64,000 nucleotides of DNA from Aureibaculum luteum (lineage in GTDB: Bacteria; Bacteroidota; Bacteroidia; Flavobacteriales; Flavobacteriaceae). Under the pieces are notes generated by a model. That model saw nothing but the letters and a program-made list of their open reading frames with translations. It made no database searches and was not told the origin of the DNA. How positions within the stretch are numbered: position 1 is the stretch's first letter; each line of letters begins with the position of its first letter. Location: NCBI RefSeq assembly GCF_003449015.1, contig NZ_QRGD01000003.1, positions 547,332 to 611,331 of the forward strand, in the 5' to 3' direction. A program made the translations under genes and the position numbers. Of this stretch, positions 1-9,587 are shown in pieces.

Positions 1-1
1 T

Positions 2-481
2 GGTCTTTCATCTAAAGTAGACAATGCTGAAACTTTAGTAAAAGATGTTGCAATGCAAGTTGCTTCTATGGGAGCATCAACATTATCTTTTAAAGATTTT
101 GATGCAGATTTCGTAGCCTCTGAAACGGAAGCTAGAATTGCTGTGATTGAAAAAGATAATATTGAATTAGCTCGTTTAGGTAAAACGCTTAAAAACGTAC
201 CTCAGTTCATTTCTATGGCTCAATTATCGCCTGAAGTGTTAGCTAATGCCGAAGAAGCTGCTAAAGCAGAACTTAAAGCTGATGGTAAACCAGAAAAAAT
301 TTGGGATAAAATTCTTCCAGGTAAAATGGAACGTTTTATATCAGATAACACAACATTAGACCAAGAGAAATGTTTATTGGATCAAAACTTTATTAAAGAT
401 GAGAAGATAAACGTTGCTAAATATGTAACGTCTTATGGAGATGTTTCTATTACAGACTTTAAACGTGTTTCTGTAGGATAA
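2..481 (+). CDS. tsf: Elongation factor Ts, C-terminal part (5' end outside window)
   Basis: EF-Ts is the cytosolic guanine-nucleotide exchange factor that recycles EF-Tu-GDP. The reading frame is open from base 2, so the gene starts upstream of the window; an ATG at 53 is internal. The visible part covers the end of the dimerisation core and the C-terminal module, with the family-typical stretches VAMQVASMGA and DQNFIKDE followed by a short conserved tail. It ends with TAA at 479-481, and a strong terminator follows at about 543-575. In Flavobacteriaceae tsf normally ends the rplM-rpsI-rpsB-tsf operon, with pyrH-frr next, which matches what follows here. Confidence 0.95.
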   Translation, partial: GLSSKVDNAETLVKDVAMQVASMGASTLSFKDFDADFVASETEARIAVIEKDNIELARLGKTLKNVPQFISMAQLSPEVLANAEEAAKAELKADGKPEKIWDKILPGKMERFISDNTTLDQEKCLLDQNFIKDEKINVAKYVTSYGDVSITDFKRVSVG

Positions 482-542
482 GCTTTAATTAAATTTTTCG
501 CTCATTAAAAAGTGGAAAAATAATTTTCTTAAAAATAATTTC

Positions 543-575
543 AAAAACCTCGTCAAATGACGAGGTTTTTTTATT
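543..575 (+). terminator. Rho-independent terminator after tsf
   Basis: The stem CCTCGTCA / TGACGAGG (548-555 and 558-565) is extended by A:T pairs. A T-tract follows at 566-578. It lies 62 bases after the tsf stop codon and separates tsf from pyrH. Confidence 0.9.
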
Positions 576-586
576 TTTGAAATGCT

Positions 587-594
587 TATATTTG
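587..594 (+). promoter_or_regulatory. -7 promoter element for pyrH-frr
   Basis: TATATTTG matches the Bacteroidota -7 consensus TAnnTTTG exactly and predicts a start near 598, 14 bases before the pyrH ATG. No good -33 TTTG is visible at the right distance, because that position is occupied by the upstream terminator. Confidence 0.55.
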
Positions 595-611
595 TCAAAC
601 TTTCATAACAA

Positions 612-1325
612 ATGCAATACAAAAGAATTCTATTAAAACTAAGTGGAGAAGCCCTAATGGGTGATCAAAATTACGGCATAGACCAAACCAGATTGAAGCA
701 ATATGCTTTAGAAATTAAAAAAGTAGTTGAAAGCGGTGTTGAAGTTGCTATAGTTATTGGCGGCGGAAATATTTTTAGAGGCCTATCAACTGAAGGTAGT
801 AACATTGATAGAGTTCAGGCCGATTATATGGGTATGTTAGCTACTGTAATTAATGGTTTAGCCTTACAAAGTGCCCTTGAAGATGCTGAAGTTCAAACCC
901 GCTTATTAACAGCAATAAAAATGGAACAAATTGCAGAACCTTATATTAAAAGAAGAGCTGTAAGGCATTTAGAAAAAGGCAGGGTAGTAATTTTTGGTAG
1001 TGGAACAGGTAACCCTTTTTTTACTACCGATACGGCTGCAGTATTAAGAGCTATAGAAATTGATTCTGATGTAATCTTAAAAGGGACACGAGTAGATGGA
1101 ATTTATACGTCTGATCCTGAAAAGAACATTAATGCTGTTAAGTTTGAAAATATTACGTTTAAAGATGTAATGAATAAAGGCTTAAAAGTTATGGACATGA
1201 CAGCCTTTACATTAAGTGAAGAAAATAAATTACCTATTATTATATTTGATATGAATAAAGAAGGCAATTTGATGAAATTACTCTCTGGAGAAAATATTGG
1301 AACAAAAGTTGATATAGAAATTTAG
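612..1325 (+). CDS. pyrH: UMP kinase
   Basis: Phosphorylates UMP to UDP with ATP in pyrimidine nucleotide synthesis; a cytosolic hexamer of the amino-acid kinase fold. The N-terminus [14 protein letters not shown] and the glycine loop IGGGNIFRG are diagnostic, as are [13 protein letters not shown] and [13 protein letters not shown] near residues 135-185. The length of 237 aa is normal for the family. The ATG at 612 is chosen because the conserved N-terminus begins there and a -7 element sits just upstream. The frr start lies 12 bases after the stop, so the two genes form the usual pyrH-frr operon. Confidence 0.97.
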   Translation: MQYKRILLKLSGEALMGDQNYGIDQTRLKQYALEIKKVVESGVEVAIVIGGGNIFRGLSTEGSNIDRVQADYMGMLATVINGLALQSALEDAEVQTRLLTAIKMEQIAEPYIKRRAVRHLEKGRVVIFGSGTGNPFFTTDTAAVLRAIEIDSDVILKGTRVDGIYTSDPEKNINAVKFENITFKDVMNKGLKVMDMTAFTLSEENKLPIIIFDMNKEGNLMKLLSGENIGTKVDIEI

Positions 1326-1337
1326 AATTATTTTATT

Positions 1338-1892
1338 ATGAACGAAGAATTACAATTTATAATAGATACTGCTAAAGAACAAATGGATAATGCAGTAGAA
1401 CATTTGATTAAAGAATTGGCAAATATAAGGGCTGGTAAAGCATCCCCTGCCATGTTAAGAGGTGTAATGGTTGATTACTACGGCACCAAGACCCCATTAA
1501 GTCAAGTAGCAAATGTTAATACACCTGATGCAAGAACACTAAGTGTTCAGCCCTGGGAAAAAAATATGTTGCAAGAAATTGAAAGAGGTATAATGTTTGC
1601 CAATTTAGGACTTAATCCTATGAATAATGGTGATTATATTATCATTAATGTTCCGGCTTTAACAGAAGAACGTCGTAAAAATCTTGCAAAACAAGCTAAA
1701 TCTGAAACTGAAAATGACAAAATTAGCATAAGAAATGCCAGAAGAGATGCTAATCACGATATAAAAAAGTTGGATGTTTCCGAAGATTTACAAAAAATTG
1801 GTGAAGAAGAAATTCAAGTACTTACGAATAAATATATCAAAACTATAGATGATTTATTTGATATAAAAGAGAAAGAAATTATGACAATATAA
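1338..1892 (+). CDS. frr: Ribosome recycling factor
   Basis: Splits post-termination ribosomes together with EF-G. The protein is 184 aa, the normal length. It carries the family signature regions: the N-terminal helix with the IRAGKASPAML segment (about residues 30-41), the small domain beginning at VDYYGTKTPLSQVANV, and the C-terminal helices containing the NVPALTEERRKNL segment. It is the second gene of the pyrH-frr operon and is closed by a terminator at 1919-1951. Confidence 0.97.
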   Translation: MNEELQFIIDTAKEQMDNAVEHLIKELANIRAGKASPAMLRGVMVDYYGTKTPLSQVANVNTPDARTLSVQPWEKNMLQEIERGIMFANLGLNPMNNGDYIIINVPALTEERRKNLAKQAKSETENDKISIRNARRDANHDIKKLDVSEDLQKIGEEEIQVLTNKYIKTIDDLFDIKEKEIMTI

Positions 1893-1918
1893 TTACATTT
1901 CAATAGTAATTTTATGTC

Positions 1919-1951
1919 AAAAGCATCGTGTAAACAGATGCTTTTTTTATT
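1919..1951 (+). terminator. Rho-independent terminator after frr
   Basis: The stem AAAAGCATC (1919-1927) pairs with GATGCTTTT (1937-1945) and runs into a T-tract (1942-1948). It begins 27 bases after the frr stop and ends 12 bases before the next gene. Confidence 0.9.
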
Positions 1952-1962
1952 TTAATATTATA

Positions 1963-4488
1963 ATGTACCCTATTAAGCGACTTAGTGTCTTTTTATTCTT
2001 TCTTGTTCCTTTTTTAGGAATGGGACAAACTAATATTTCTGGTATTATTAAGGATCGTAAATCCAAAACCCCTCTTCCATTTGCTACCGTAATTACCAAC
2101 ACTGGTATTGGTACCATAACGGATACAGAAGGCCGGTTTAATATCTCATCAAAAAACATCTTTTCTGCACTTACAATTACCTATGTAGGTTACAATAAAC
2201 AGAATGTTATAGTACCAAAACAAAATAATTTTATAACTATATTATTAGACGCAAGTTCTGAAAACTTAGGTGAAGTATTAATTGTTGCAAAGGAGAATCC
2301 TGCCTTAGCAATTATTAGAAATACGATAAAGAATAGAGATAAAAATAATATTTCAAAGGCCTTACAAACATTTAAATACAAGCTTTACAATAAATTACTC
2401 GTTACTGCTAATCCTGATTCAATCAGTGGAACAATTGATTCCGTTTTTGTTAAAAAAAATGACAGCCTAGTTTTTGTTGCACTAGACTCTGCCAATTACA
2501 ACTTTAAAAAACAAATCAACAGACATCATTTATACATAACGGAAAAAGTTGCCGAACACACATTTCAAAGAGGTAAAAACAAAAAAGAAACTATTTTTGC
2601 CACACGCATGGCAGGGTTTAAAACCCCTATTTACGAATTTTTAGCATTAGATATTGAGAGCTTCTCGTTCTATGACGAAGTTTACACACTGTTAGGCAAT
2701 AATTACATAAACCCTTTGGCTAAAAATGCCTTAAAAAAATACAATTATAAAATACTTGACACTATATATAATGAGCAAGGAGCTTCTTATATGATTCATT
2801 ACAAACCCAAACATAATAAGGATGTTGCAGGTTTAGAAGGTCTCTTGTACATTCATGAAAAGAGTTTTGCTCTCGAAAAAGGGATTGCTGAGTTAAAAGG
2901 TATTGTAGCAGTGCAAGCTGTTCAAAATTTCACATACAAAAATGAAGAAAACATCTGGTTTCCTGACGAAACAACTATTAGTATTCGAAAAGGTAAGAAT
3001 AAAGAAGATGTCTCAATTTTTGGCGAAGTTATAAAATTCTCTGAAAATGAAACACAAAACGACTCAATTGTAAATCCAAGGGAAAAAGATTTTACCGATG
3101 CTACGTATTTAATATCAAAAAGTAAAATATACGATATAACTATTAATGAACCTATACGCGTAATTAACTCTGCTTCCTCAATAGAAATTGATGATTATGC
3201 TGCAGACAGAAATGAAGATTTTTGGAATACATACAGAACCGATTCTATAACCTCACGTGGTTTGGAGGCTTATAAAGTTTTAGATAGTCTATCAGAGTCG
3301 GAAGGTGCTGAAAAAAAACTAAACATTGCCAGAAAAGTATTAAAAGGCTATTACCCGACAAAATATTTTGATTTAGATTTAAGTAAAATGATTAATTTCA
3401 ATAATTATGAAGGCTTTAGGTTTGGTTTAGGAGGTGTTACAAACCCCACATTCTCAAAGATATTTCAACTAGAAACTAATGCTGCTTACGGATTTAAGGA
3501 TAAAACAATAAAGTATCATGTTGGTGCAGCTATAAGGCTTAGTAAGACTAATAATAGCTGGATTGGTGCTGGCTATACGGATGACTTGCAAGAAGCGGCT
3601 AAACTAGACTTCCTTTTTGAGGAAACATCATTTGCATTAATCAATCCTAGAAATTTAAATATAGGTCAGTTTTTTAATTATAAAACTTTTAATATCAATT
3701 TTAAACATGATATTCTACCCAATTTAGAAACAAAACTAGAAATGAGTCGTGGTAGCTATAACCCTAAGTTTAACTATCAATTTATAACAAATAATTTAGT
3801 CTATTCTGAATATAATTTAACAACAGCAACTGCTGCCCTAAAATGGACTCCATTCAGTAGATATTTAAATACACCGGAAGGAAAATTTACTATTAAAAAT
3901 GGTTTTCCAAAAATTACGGTGCAGTTTGCAAAAACTTTTAATGATTTTTTAGGTGGCAATTTAGAATTTAACCAACTTAAATTAAAATATGAACACGATA
4001 TAAAGTTCTTAAACAAGAGCTCTACAAATTTTTTAATACAAGGAGGGTATACTTTTGGAGATGCTCCCTTAACCCATTTATACAATGCTACACCTAATTA
4101 TTCTTTTGCAAACCCTTGGCGTAAACGTATTAATTTCTCAGGTACAAACGCATTTGAAACTATGGCATTTAACGAATTTATTTCAGACAGATATGTTTCC
4201 ATTCAAGGGCGATATAATTTTGATAGATTTGAAATAACTAAAAAGTTTAGACCAAGTTTAAGCTTAATTTCTAGATTTGCTATCGGATCCATAGAAAGTG
4301 CTAGTGAGCACTATGGTGTTTCATTTAAAAAAATGAATAAAGGTTATATGGAATCAGGAATAGTTTTAAACCATTTATTTAAAGGTTTTGGCGTAAGTTC
4401 CTTTTACCGGTATGGCCAATATAGCAATGCTAAATTCTCAGATAATTTAGCCGTAAAACTAACTTATGTGCTTAGTCTAGGGTTTTAG
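1963..4488 (+). CDS. DUF5686 / carboxypeptidase-regulatory-like domain outer-membrane protein
   Basis: An 841-aa exported protein. Residues 1-21 form a signal peptide ending in GMGQ. Residues 24-100 form a CarboxypepD_reg-like beta-sandwich (SGIIKDRKSKTPLPFATV then TDTEGRFNIS), the module found at the N-terminus of many Bacteroidota outer-membrane proteins. The rest matches the DUF5686 family, with alternating aromatic beta strands in the last 350 residues and a C-terminal strand ending in F, which suggests an outer-membrane barrel. The molecular function of the family is not established. It starts 12 bases after the frr terminator, and a separate -7 element precedes the next gene, so it may be monocistronic. 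Confidence 0.8.
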   Translation: MYPIKRLSVFLFFLVPFLGMGQTNISGIIKDRKSKTPLPFATVITNTGIGTITDTEGRFNISSKNIFSALTITYVGYNKQNVIVPKQNNFITILLDASSENLGEVLIVAKENPALAIIRNTIKNRDKNNISKALQTFKYKLYNKLLVTANPDSISGTIDSVFVKKNDSLVFVALDSANYNFKKQINRHHLYITEKVAEHTFQRGKNKKETIFATRMAGFKTPIYEFLALDIESFSFYDEVYTLLGNNYINPLAKNALKKYNYKILDTIYNEQGASYMIHYKPKHNKDVAGLEGLLYIHEKSFALEKGIAELKGIVAVQAVQNFTYKNEENIWFPDETTISIRKGKNKEDVSIFGEVIKFSENETQNDSIVNPREKDFTDATYLISKSKIYDITINEPIRVINSASSIEIDDYAADRNEDFWNTYRTDSITSRGLEAYKVLDSLSESEGAEKKLNIARKVLKGYYPTKYFDLDLSKMINFNNYEGFRFGLGGVTNPTFSKIFQLETNAAYGFKDKTIKYHVGAAIRLSKTNNSWIGAGYTDDLQEAAKLDFLFEETSFALINPRNLNIGQFFNYKTFNINFKHDILPNLETKLEMSRGSYNPKFNYQFITNNLVYSEYNLTTATAALKWTPFSRYLNTPEGKFTIKNGFPKITVQFAKTFNDFLGGNLEFNQLKLKYEHDIKFLNKSSTNFLIQGGYTFGDAPLTHLYNATPNYSFANPWRKRINFSGTNAFETMAFNEFISDRYVSIQGRYNFDRFEITKKFRPSLSLISRFAIGSIESASEHYGVSFKKMNKGYMESGIVLNHLFKGFGVSSFYRYGQYSNAKFSDNLAVKLTYVLSLGF

Positions 4489-4498
4489 CTTATTTTAG

Positions 4499-4506
4499 TA
4501 CCTTTG
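4499..4506 (+). promoter_or_regulatory. -7 promoter element for the RND exporter-rmlA pair
   Basis: TACCTTTG, followed by C, fits TAnnTTTG. It predicts a start near 4510, 23 bases before the ATG at 4533. No convincing -33 element is seen. Confidence 0.5.
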
Positions 4507-4532
4507 CAGCATTATAAATAGACAACTTTTTA

Positions 4533-6926
4533 ATGAATTTTTGGACATACATTGCACGTATAATTATTAAAGGAAGGATTCCTATATTAATAATTCTAGC
4601 CTTTATTACTTATTTATTAGCAACGCAAATGAAATACATGCGTTTTTCGCATAGTGAAGCTAATTTACTACCTAAAAACCATGAAGTAAATCTAGAATAC
4701 AATAAGTTTTTAAAAATCTTTGGTGAAGAGGGCAACTTAATAATACTTGCCGCACAAGATTCCACAATATATACTGCTAAAAAGTTTAATAATTGGAACA
4801 AACTCTCCAAACATTTAGATACTTTACCACAAATAGATTTTACGGTTTCAATTGGAGACATTAAGAAACTTTATAAGGATACCGAAAATGAAAGGTTTGA
4901 TTTTACTCCAATTTATAATCATCCTCCAAAAACGGACAAGGAAGTTGATTCCATAAAAACAGACCTATTTGAAAATCTTCCTTTTTACGATAATTTCCTA
5001 TTTAATAAAAAAACAGGAACGATAAGAACCATTATCTATATTAAAAAGGACATTGTAAATACTATTGAACGTAAAAGATTTATTCTAGAGGTTTTAAATC
5101 CTACCATCGCAAAGTTTGAAAAAGATAATAATATTGATGTAAAAGTTTCTGGTATGCCATATATCAGAACCATGAATTCTAAAAGTATTACCGATGAGAT
5201 TGGTATTTTTGTAGTACTCGCATTATTGGTCACATCAATTATTTTCTTTTTCTTTTTCAGATCACATAGAGCTACTTTAATTACCATGATAGTAGTAAGT
5301 GTTGGGGTGATTTGGGCTTTTGGCTTTATTGGTTTATTTGGCTATGAAATCACGGTATTAACAGCATTAATTCCACCATTAATAATTGTAATTGGTGTGC
5401 CCAACTGTATATTTCTTATAAATAAATATCAGCAAGAAATCAAAGAACACGGAAATCAAGCAAAATCATTGCAACGTGTAATTTCTAAAGTTGGTAATGC
5501 CACTTTAATGACCAATGTTACTACAGCATCAGGGTTTGCTACTTTTATTTTTACAAAAAGTCAATTATTAAACGAATTTGGTATCATTGCATCAGTTAAC
5601 ATCCTTGCTATATTTATACTGTCACTATTGATAATTCCAATTATTTATAGTTTTTTACATAAACCACAAGACAAACATTTAAGGCACCTTGAAAAACGTT
5701 GGATTGATACAATTGTAAGTTGGATGGAGCGTACTGTACGTCATAAACGTATTGCGGTTTACATCTCTACAGTGGTTGTAATTGTTTTCAGTATTATCGG
5801 TGTTTACATGATAAAAGTTTCAGGTAGTTTAATAGAAGACATGCCTAAAGGAAAAGATTTCTTTAAGGATATTGTCTTTTTCGAAAACGAATTTGGGGGA
5901 ATAATGCCTTTAGAAATAATTATTGACACCAAACGCAAAAAAGGTGTAATGAAACTTTCCACTTTAAAAAGGATGGACAAGCTCGTTGAAATTATTGATG
6001 AAATTCCTGAACTTTCACCAACAGTTTCGGTATTGAATATAGTAAAGTACTCTAAGCAAGCTTATTATAACGGAAATCCTAAGTACTATCAATTACCTAC
6101 ATCGCAAGAACAAAATTTTATATTATCCTACACTAAAAATTCAGATACAAATTCAGATTTGCTCAGTAATTTTGTTGATTCAACTGGTCAATACGCTCGT
6201 ATTACCACCTTCATGAAAGATATTGGAACGGACAAAATGGAACGTATTGAAGAACGACTGCAGGCTAGAATTGACAAAGTTTTGCCAGCGAAAAACTATA
6301 ATGTAACCTTAACAGGTAAATCATTAGTGTTTTTAAAAGGAACTAATTATTTGATTAAAAATTTAGTGATTTCATTGTCTCTTGCAATTTTTCTAATTTC
6401 CTTGTTTATGGCATGGATGTTTAGATCATTTAAAATGATACTGATTTCATTATTACCAAATATTTTGCCTCTTTTGGTTACAGCCGGGCTTATGGGCTAT
6501 TTAGGTGTCCCCATAAAACCATCAACTATTTTGGTATTTAGTATTGCTTTTGGTATTTCCGTTGATGACACCATTCACTTTTTAGCTAAATACAGACAAG
6601 AATTGCAAGTCAACAACTGGAAGGTGAAAATTTCTGTATATAATGCATTAAGAGAAACAGGTGTAAGTATGTTCTATACTTCCATTGTATTATTTTTCGG
6701 ATTTTTAGTCTTTACGGTTTCTAGTTTTGGTGGTACAATAGCTTTAGGAGGATTGGTATCCGTTACTTTATTATTTGCTATGGTATCCAATTTATTGCTA
6801 CTTCCATCTTTATTATTATCCCTAGAAAGAAAAATAGCAAATAAAAATGTATTAAAAAAACCGCCAATTCAAATATTAACAGAAACGGAAGCTGAACTAA
6901 AGGAAGAAACTCAAGATAAAAATTAA
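4533..6926 (+). CDS. RND superfamily (MMPL/SSD-type) exporter
   Basis: A 797-aa inner-membrane protein with the duplicated RND layout: one TM helix near residues 10-30, a periplasmic domain, five TM helices at about 215-370, then a second half with a TM near 405-428, a periplasmic domain and five TM helices at about 610-770. The second half has the family's acidic motif GISVDDTIHFLAKYRQE. The equivalent place in the first half reads GVPNCIFLINKYQQE and has no Asp, so only one half appears able to relay protons. This type of lone RND protein exports lipids or hydrophobic compounds in other bacteria; the substrate here is unknown. rmlA follows six bases after the stop and is likely co-transcribed. 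Confidence 0.85.
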   Translation: MNFWTYIARIIIKGRIPILIILAFITYLLATQMKYMRFSHSEANLLPKNHEVNLEYNKFLKIFGEEGNLIILAAQDSTIYTAKKFNNWNKLSKHLDTLPQIDFTVSIGDIKKLYKDTENERFDFTPIYNHPPKTDKEVDSIKTDLFENLPFYDNFLFNKKTGTIRTIIYIKKDIVNTIERKRFILEVLNPTIAKFEKDNNIDVKVSGMPYIRTMNSKSITDEIGIFVVLALLVTSIIFFFFFRSHRATLITMIVVSVGVIWAFGFIGLFGYEITVLTALIPPLIIVIGVPNCIFLINKYQQEIKEHGNQAKSLQRVISKVGNATLMTNVTTASGFATFIFTKSQLLNEFGIIASVNILAIFILSLLIIPIIYSFLHKPQDKHLRHLEKRWIDTIVSWMERTVRHKRIAVYISTVVVIVFSIIGVYMIKVSGSLIEDMPKGKDFFKDIVFFENEFGGIMPLEIIIDTKRKKGVMKLSTLKRMDKLVEIIDEIPELSPTVSVLNIVKYSKQAYYNGNPKYYQLPTSQEQNFILSYTKNSDTNSDLLSNFVDSTGQYARITTFMKDIGTDKMERIEERLQARIDKVLPAKNYNVTLTGKSLVFLKGTNYLIKNLVISLSLAIFLISLFMAWMFRSFKMILISLLPNILPLLVTAGLMGYLGVPIKPSTILVFSIAFGISVDDTIHFLAKYRQELQVNNWKVKISVYNALRETGVSMFYTSIVLFFGFLVFTVSSFGGTIALGGLVSVTLLFAMVSNLLLLPSLLLSLERKIANKNVLKKPPIQILTETEAELKEETQDKN

Positions 6927-6932
6927 ATTATT

Positions 6933-7808
6933 ATGAAAGGAATTATTTTAGCTGGAGGAAGCGGAACAAGGTTACATCCTTTAACATTAGCCGTAAGTAA
7001 GCAATTAATGCCTATTTATGACAAACCTATGATTTATTACCCTCTTTCAACATTAATGTTGGCTGGTATAAAAGATATTCTAATTATTTCTACACCTCAT
7101 GACCTACGCTTATTCGAAAGACTATTGGGAGATGGTAAGCAATTGGGTTGTAATTTTCAATATAAAGTACAAGAAATACCTAATGGATTAGCACAAGCAT
7201 TTGTGATAGGTGAAGAATTCATTGGAGACGATAGTGTTGCTTTAGTGTTAGGTGATAATATTTTTTATGGAACAGGATTTCACCAAGCTTTAATTGATGC
7301 CACTGGAAACGCAGGAGGAACTGTATTTGCATACCATGTCAATGATCCAAATCGTTATGGTGTCGTTGAATTTGATGGTGACAATAAAGCCATTTCAATA
7401 GAAGAAAAACCGGAACATCCTAAATCTAATTACGCAGTCCCTGGAATTTATTTCTACGACAATACTGTTGTGGAAATTGCTAAAAATTTAAAACCCTCTG
7501 CTCGAGGCGAATACGAAATAACTGATGTAAATAAAGTGTATTTGCAACAAGGTAATTTAAATGTAAGTATTCTTAATAGAGGTACCGCTTGGTTAGATAC
7601 TGGTACTTTCCAATCATTAATGCAGGCTCAACAATTTGTTCAAGTTATTGAAGAACGACAAGGTTTAAAGATAGGCTGTATAGAAGAAGTTGCCTACAAA
7701 AAAAGATTTATCTCTGCAGATCAGCTTATTAAAATTGCCGAACCCTTGATTAAAAGTGGTTATGGTGATTACTTAATGAATATAGTAAAACATAAACAAC
7801 ACGATTAA
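6933..7808 (+). CDS. rfbA: Glucose-1-phosphate thymidylyltransferase
   Basis: Makes dTDP-glucose from dTTP and glucose-1-phosphate, the first step to dTDP-L-rhamnose and related sugars for surface polysaccharide. The nucleotide-binding signature [11 protein letters not shown] is at residues 8-18, with [20 protein letters not shown] following. The metal-site region [10 protein letters not shown] and [20 protein letters not shown] are also present. At 291 aa it is the normal length. rmlB, rmlC and rmlD are not in this window, so the gene is isolated from its usual pathway neighbours; it follows the RND exporter by six bases. Confidence 0.95.
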   Translation: MKGIILAGGSGTRLHPLTLAVSKQLMPIYDKPMIYYPLSTLMLAGIKDILIISTPHDLRLFERLLGDGKQLGCNFQYKVQEIPNGLAQAFVIGEEFIGDDSVALVLGDNIFYGTGFHQALIDATGNAGGTVFAYHVNDPNRYGVVEFDGDNKAISIEEKPEHPKSNYAVPGIYFYDNTVVEIAKNLKPSARGEYEITDVNKVYLQQGNLNVSILNRGTAWLDTGTFQSLMQAQQFVQVIEERQGLKIGCIEEVAYKKRFISADQLIKIAEPLIKSGYGDYLMNIVKHKQHD

Positions 7809-8127
7809 ATTTATTCTTTCTTAAATAATTTTCTCTTTTCTCGTTTAGTCATTTCTTCTGAATAATTAAATCAATTATTTGTGCAGCATAATTATTATTT
7901 CAAATAAAGGTTTATTAATTTTTTTTGAGAAAAGAATAAATGCCAATTAACAAAAATGATATTAATAACAGTTTAAATTGCATACAAATTTGGTTTTTTA
8001 ATTGTTAAAAGTAGTTCAATCCTATATACCATCTAATTGATTACAAATTTAATTCAGCAATATCTCACATAATTTTTATAAATTATATTTCAATCTGTAT
8101 CTTTGCTGTTCATTAATTTTAAGATAA
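7809..8127. other. AT-rich intergenic region upstream of asnS
   Basis: This 319-base stretch holds no credible ORF or RNA gene. It is very AT-rich. I see only the -7 element of asnS near its right end and an imperfect pairing between the segments near 7809-7846 and 7922-7940. No hairpin with a T-tract marks the end of the rmlA transcript. Confidence 0.6.
8098..8105 (+). promoter_or_regulatory. -7 promoter element for asnS
   Basis: TATCTTTG followed by C is an exact TAnnTTTG match. It predicts a start near 8109, 19 bases before the first ATG at 8128. This fits translation from 8128 or from the second ATG at 8134. Confidence 0.6.
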
Positions 8128-9558
8128 ATGCAAATGAGTGTTGCTGAATTATTACAATCAGAGAATTTTTTACATGATGTAACTATTAAAGGATGGGTTC
8201 GTACGTTTAGAGCGAACCGTTTTATCGCCTTAAATGATGGTTCTACCATAAATAATATACAATGTGTTGTTGACTTTGAAAATACAGACGAGAATATTCT
8301 AAAAAGAATAACTACAGGAGCGGCAGTTTGCCTTTCTGGAACTTTAGTTGAAAGTCAAGGTAAAGGCCAACGTGTTGAAATTGAAGTTAAAAATATTGAA
8401 ATTTTAGGCGATTCTAACCCTGAAGAATACCCAATTCAACCTAAAAAACACAGCTTTGAATTTTTACGTGAAAACGCCCACTTAAGAGTAAGAACAAATA
8501 CTTTTAGTGCAGTTATGCGTGTTCGATCGGCTCTTTCTTTCGCTGTACATAAATACTTTACTGAAAACGGCTTTTATAATTTTCATGCTCCAATTATTAC
8601 AGGTTCTGATGCTGAAGGTGCTGGTGAAATGTTCAGAGTAACCGCGATGGATCCTAAAAATCCGGCAACAGATGAAAATGGTGAAATTGATTTTTCACAA
8701 GACTTTTTTGGTAAAGAAACTAATTTGACCGTTTCTGGTCAACTAGAGGCTGAAACCTATGCTATGGCATTAAGTAAAGTGTATACTTTCGGTCCTACTT
8801 TTAGAGCAGAAAATTCTAATACCACTAGGCACTTAGCCGAATTCTGGATGATTGAGCCAGAAGTGGCATTTAATGATTTAGATGCTAATATGGATTTAGC
8901 CGAAGACTTTATTAAAAGTGTAATCAAATATATTTTAGAGCACTGTAAAGATGATTTAGTCTTCTTAGACGAACGCTTTACAAAAGAAGAACAATCTAAG
9001 CCACAGCTAGAACGGAGTGACATGTCGTTATTAGAAAAACTCAACTTTGTTGTTGAAAACAACTTTAAACGTGTTACTTATACAGAGGCCATAGATATTT
9101 TAAGAAACTGTAAACCCAACAAAAAGAAGAAATTTCAATATATTATTAATGAATGGGGGGCTGACCTTCAAAGCGAACATGAACGCTTTTTAGTTGAAAA
9201 ACACTTTAAATGTCCCGTAATTCTTTTTGATTATCCAGCAAATATTAAGGCATTTTATATGCGTTTAAATGATGATGGTAAAACGGTTAGGGCTATGGAT
9301 GTACTTTTCCCTGGAATTGGCGAAATAGTTGGTGGATCGCAAAGAGAAGAACGTTTAGATGTATTAAAAGAAAAAATAAAAGCTCTAGATATTGATGAAA
9401 AAGAGCTTTGGTGGTATTTAGATTTGCGTAAATTTGGAACCGCAGTACATTCTGGATTTGGACTAGGTTTTGAACGTTTGGTACAATTTTCAACTGGAAT
9501 GGGTAATATCAGAGATGTTATTCCGTTTCCTAGAACACCACAGAACGCCGAATTTTAA
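8128..9558 (+). CDS. asnS: Asparaginyl-tRNA synthetase
   Basis: Charges tRNA-Asn with asparagine; cytosolic class IIb synthetase. An N-terminal OB-fold anticodon-binding domain (about 15-105, beginning [13 protein letters not shown]) is followed by the class II core. Motif 2 is seen at [22 protein letters not shown], shown here in part only, and motif 3 at [12 protein letters not shown]. The 476-aa length is normal. Two in-frame ATGs lie two codons apart (8128 and 8134); either could be used. In related genomes asnS lies close upstream of rpoN, as here apart from one intervening gene. Confidence 0.96.
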   Translation: MQMSVAELLQSENFLHDVTIKGWVRTFRANRFIALNDGSTINNIQCVVDFENTDENILKRITTGAAVCLSGTLVESQGKGQRVEIEVKNIEILGDSNPEEYPIQPKKHSFEFLRENAHLRVRTNTFSAVMRVRSALSFAVHKYFTENGFYNFHAPIITGSDAEGAGEMFRVTAMDPKNPATDENGEIDFSQDFFGKETNLTVSGQLEAETYAMALSKVYTFGPTFRAENSNTTRHLAEFWMIEPEVAFNDLDANMDLAEDFIKSVIKYILEHCKDDLVFLDERFTKEEQSKPQLERSDMSLLEKLNFVVENNFKRVTYTEAIDILRNCKPNKKKKFQYIINEWGADLQSEHERFLVEKHFKCPVILFDYPANIKAFYMRLNDDGKTVRAMDVLFPGIGEIVGGSQREERLDVLKEKIKALDIDEKELWWYLDLRKFGTAVHSGFGLGFERLVQFSTGMGNIRDVIPFPRTPQNAEF

Positions 9559-9587
9559 ATCTATTATTTAATATAATTAAAAAAAAT

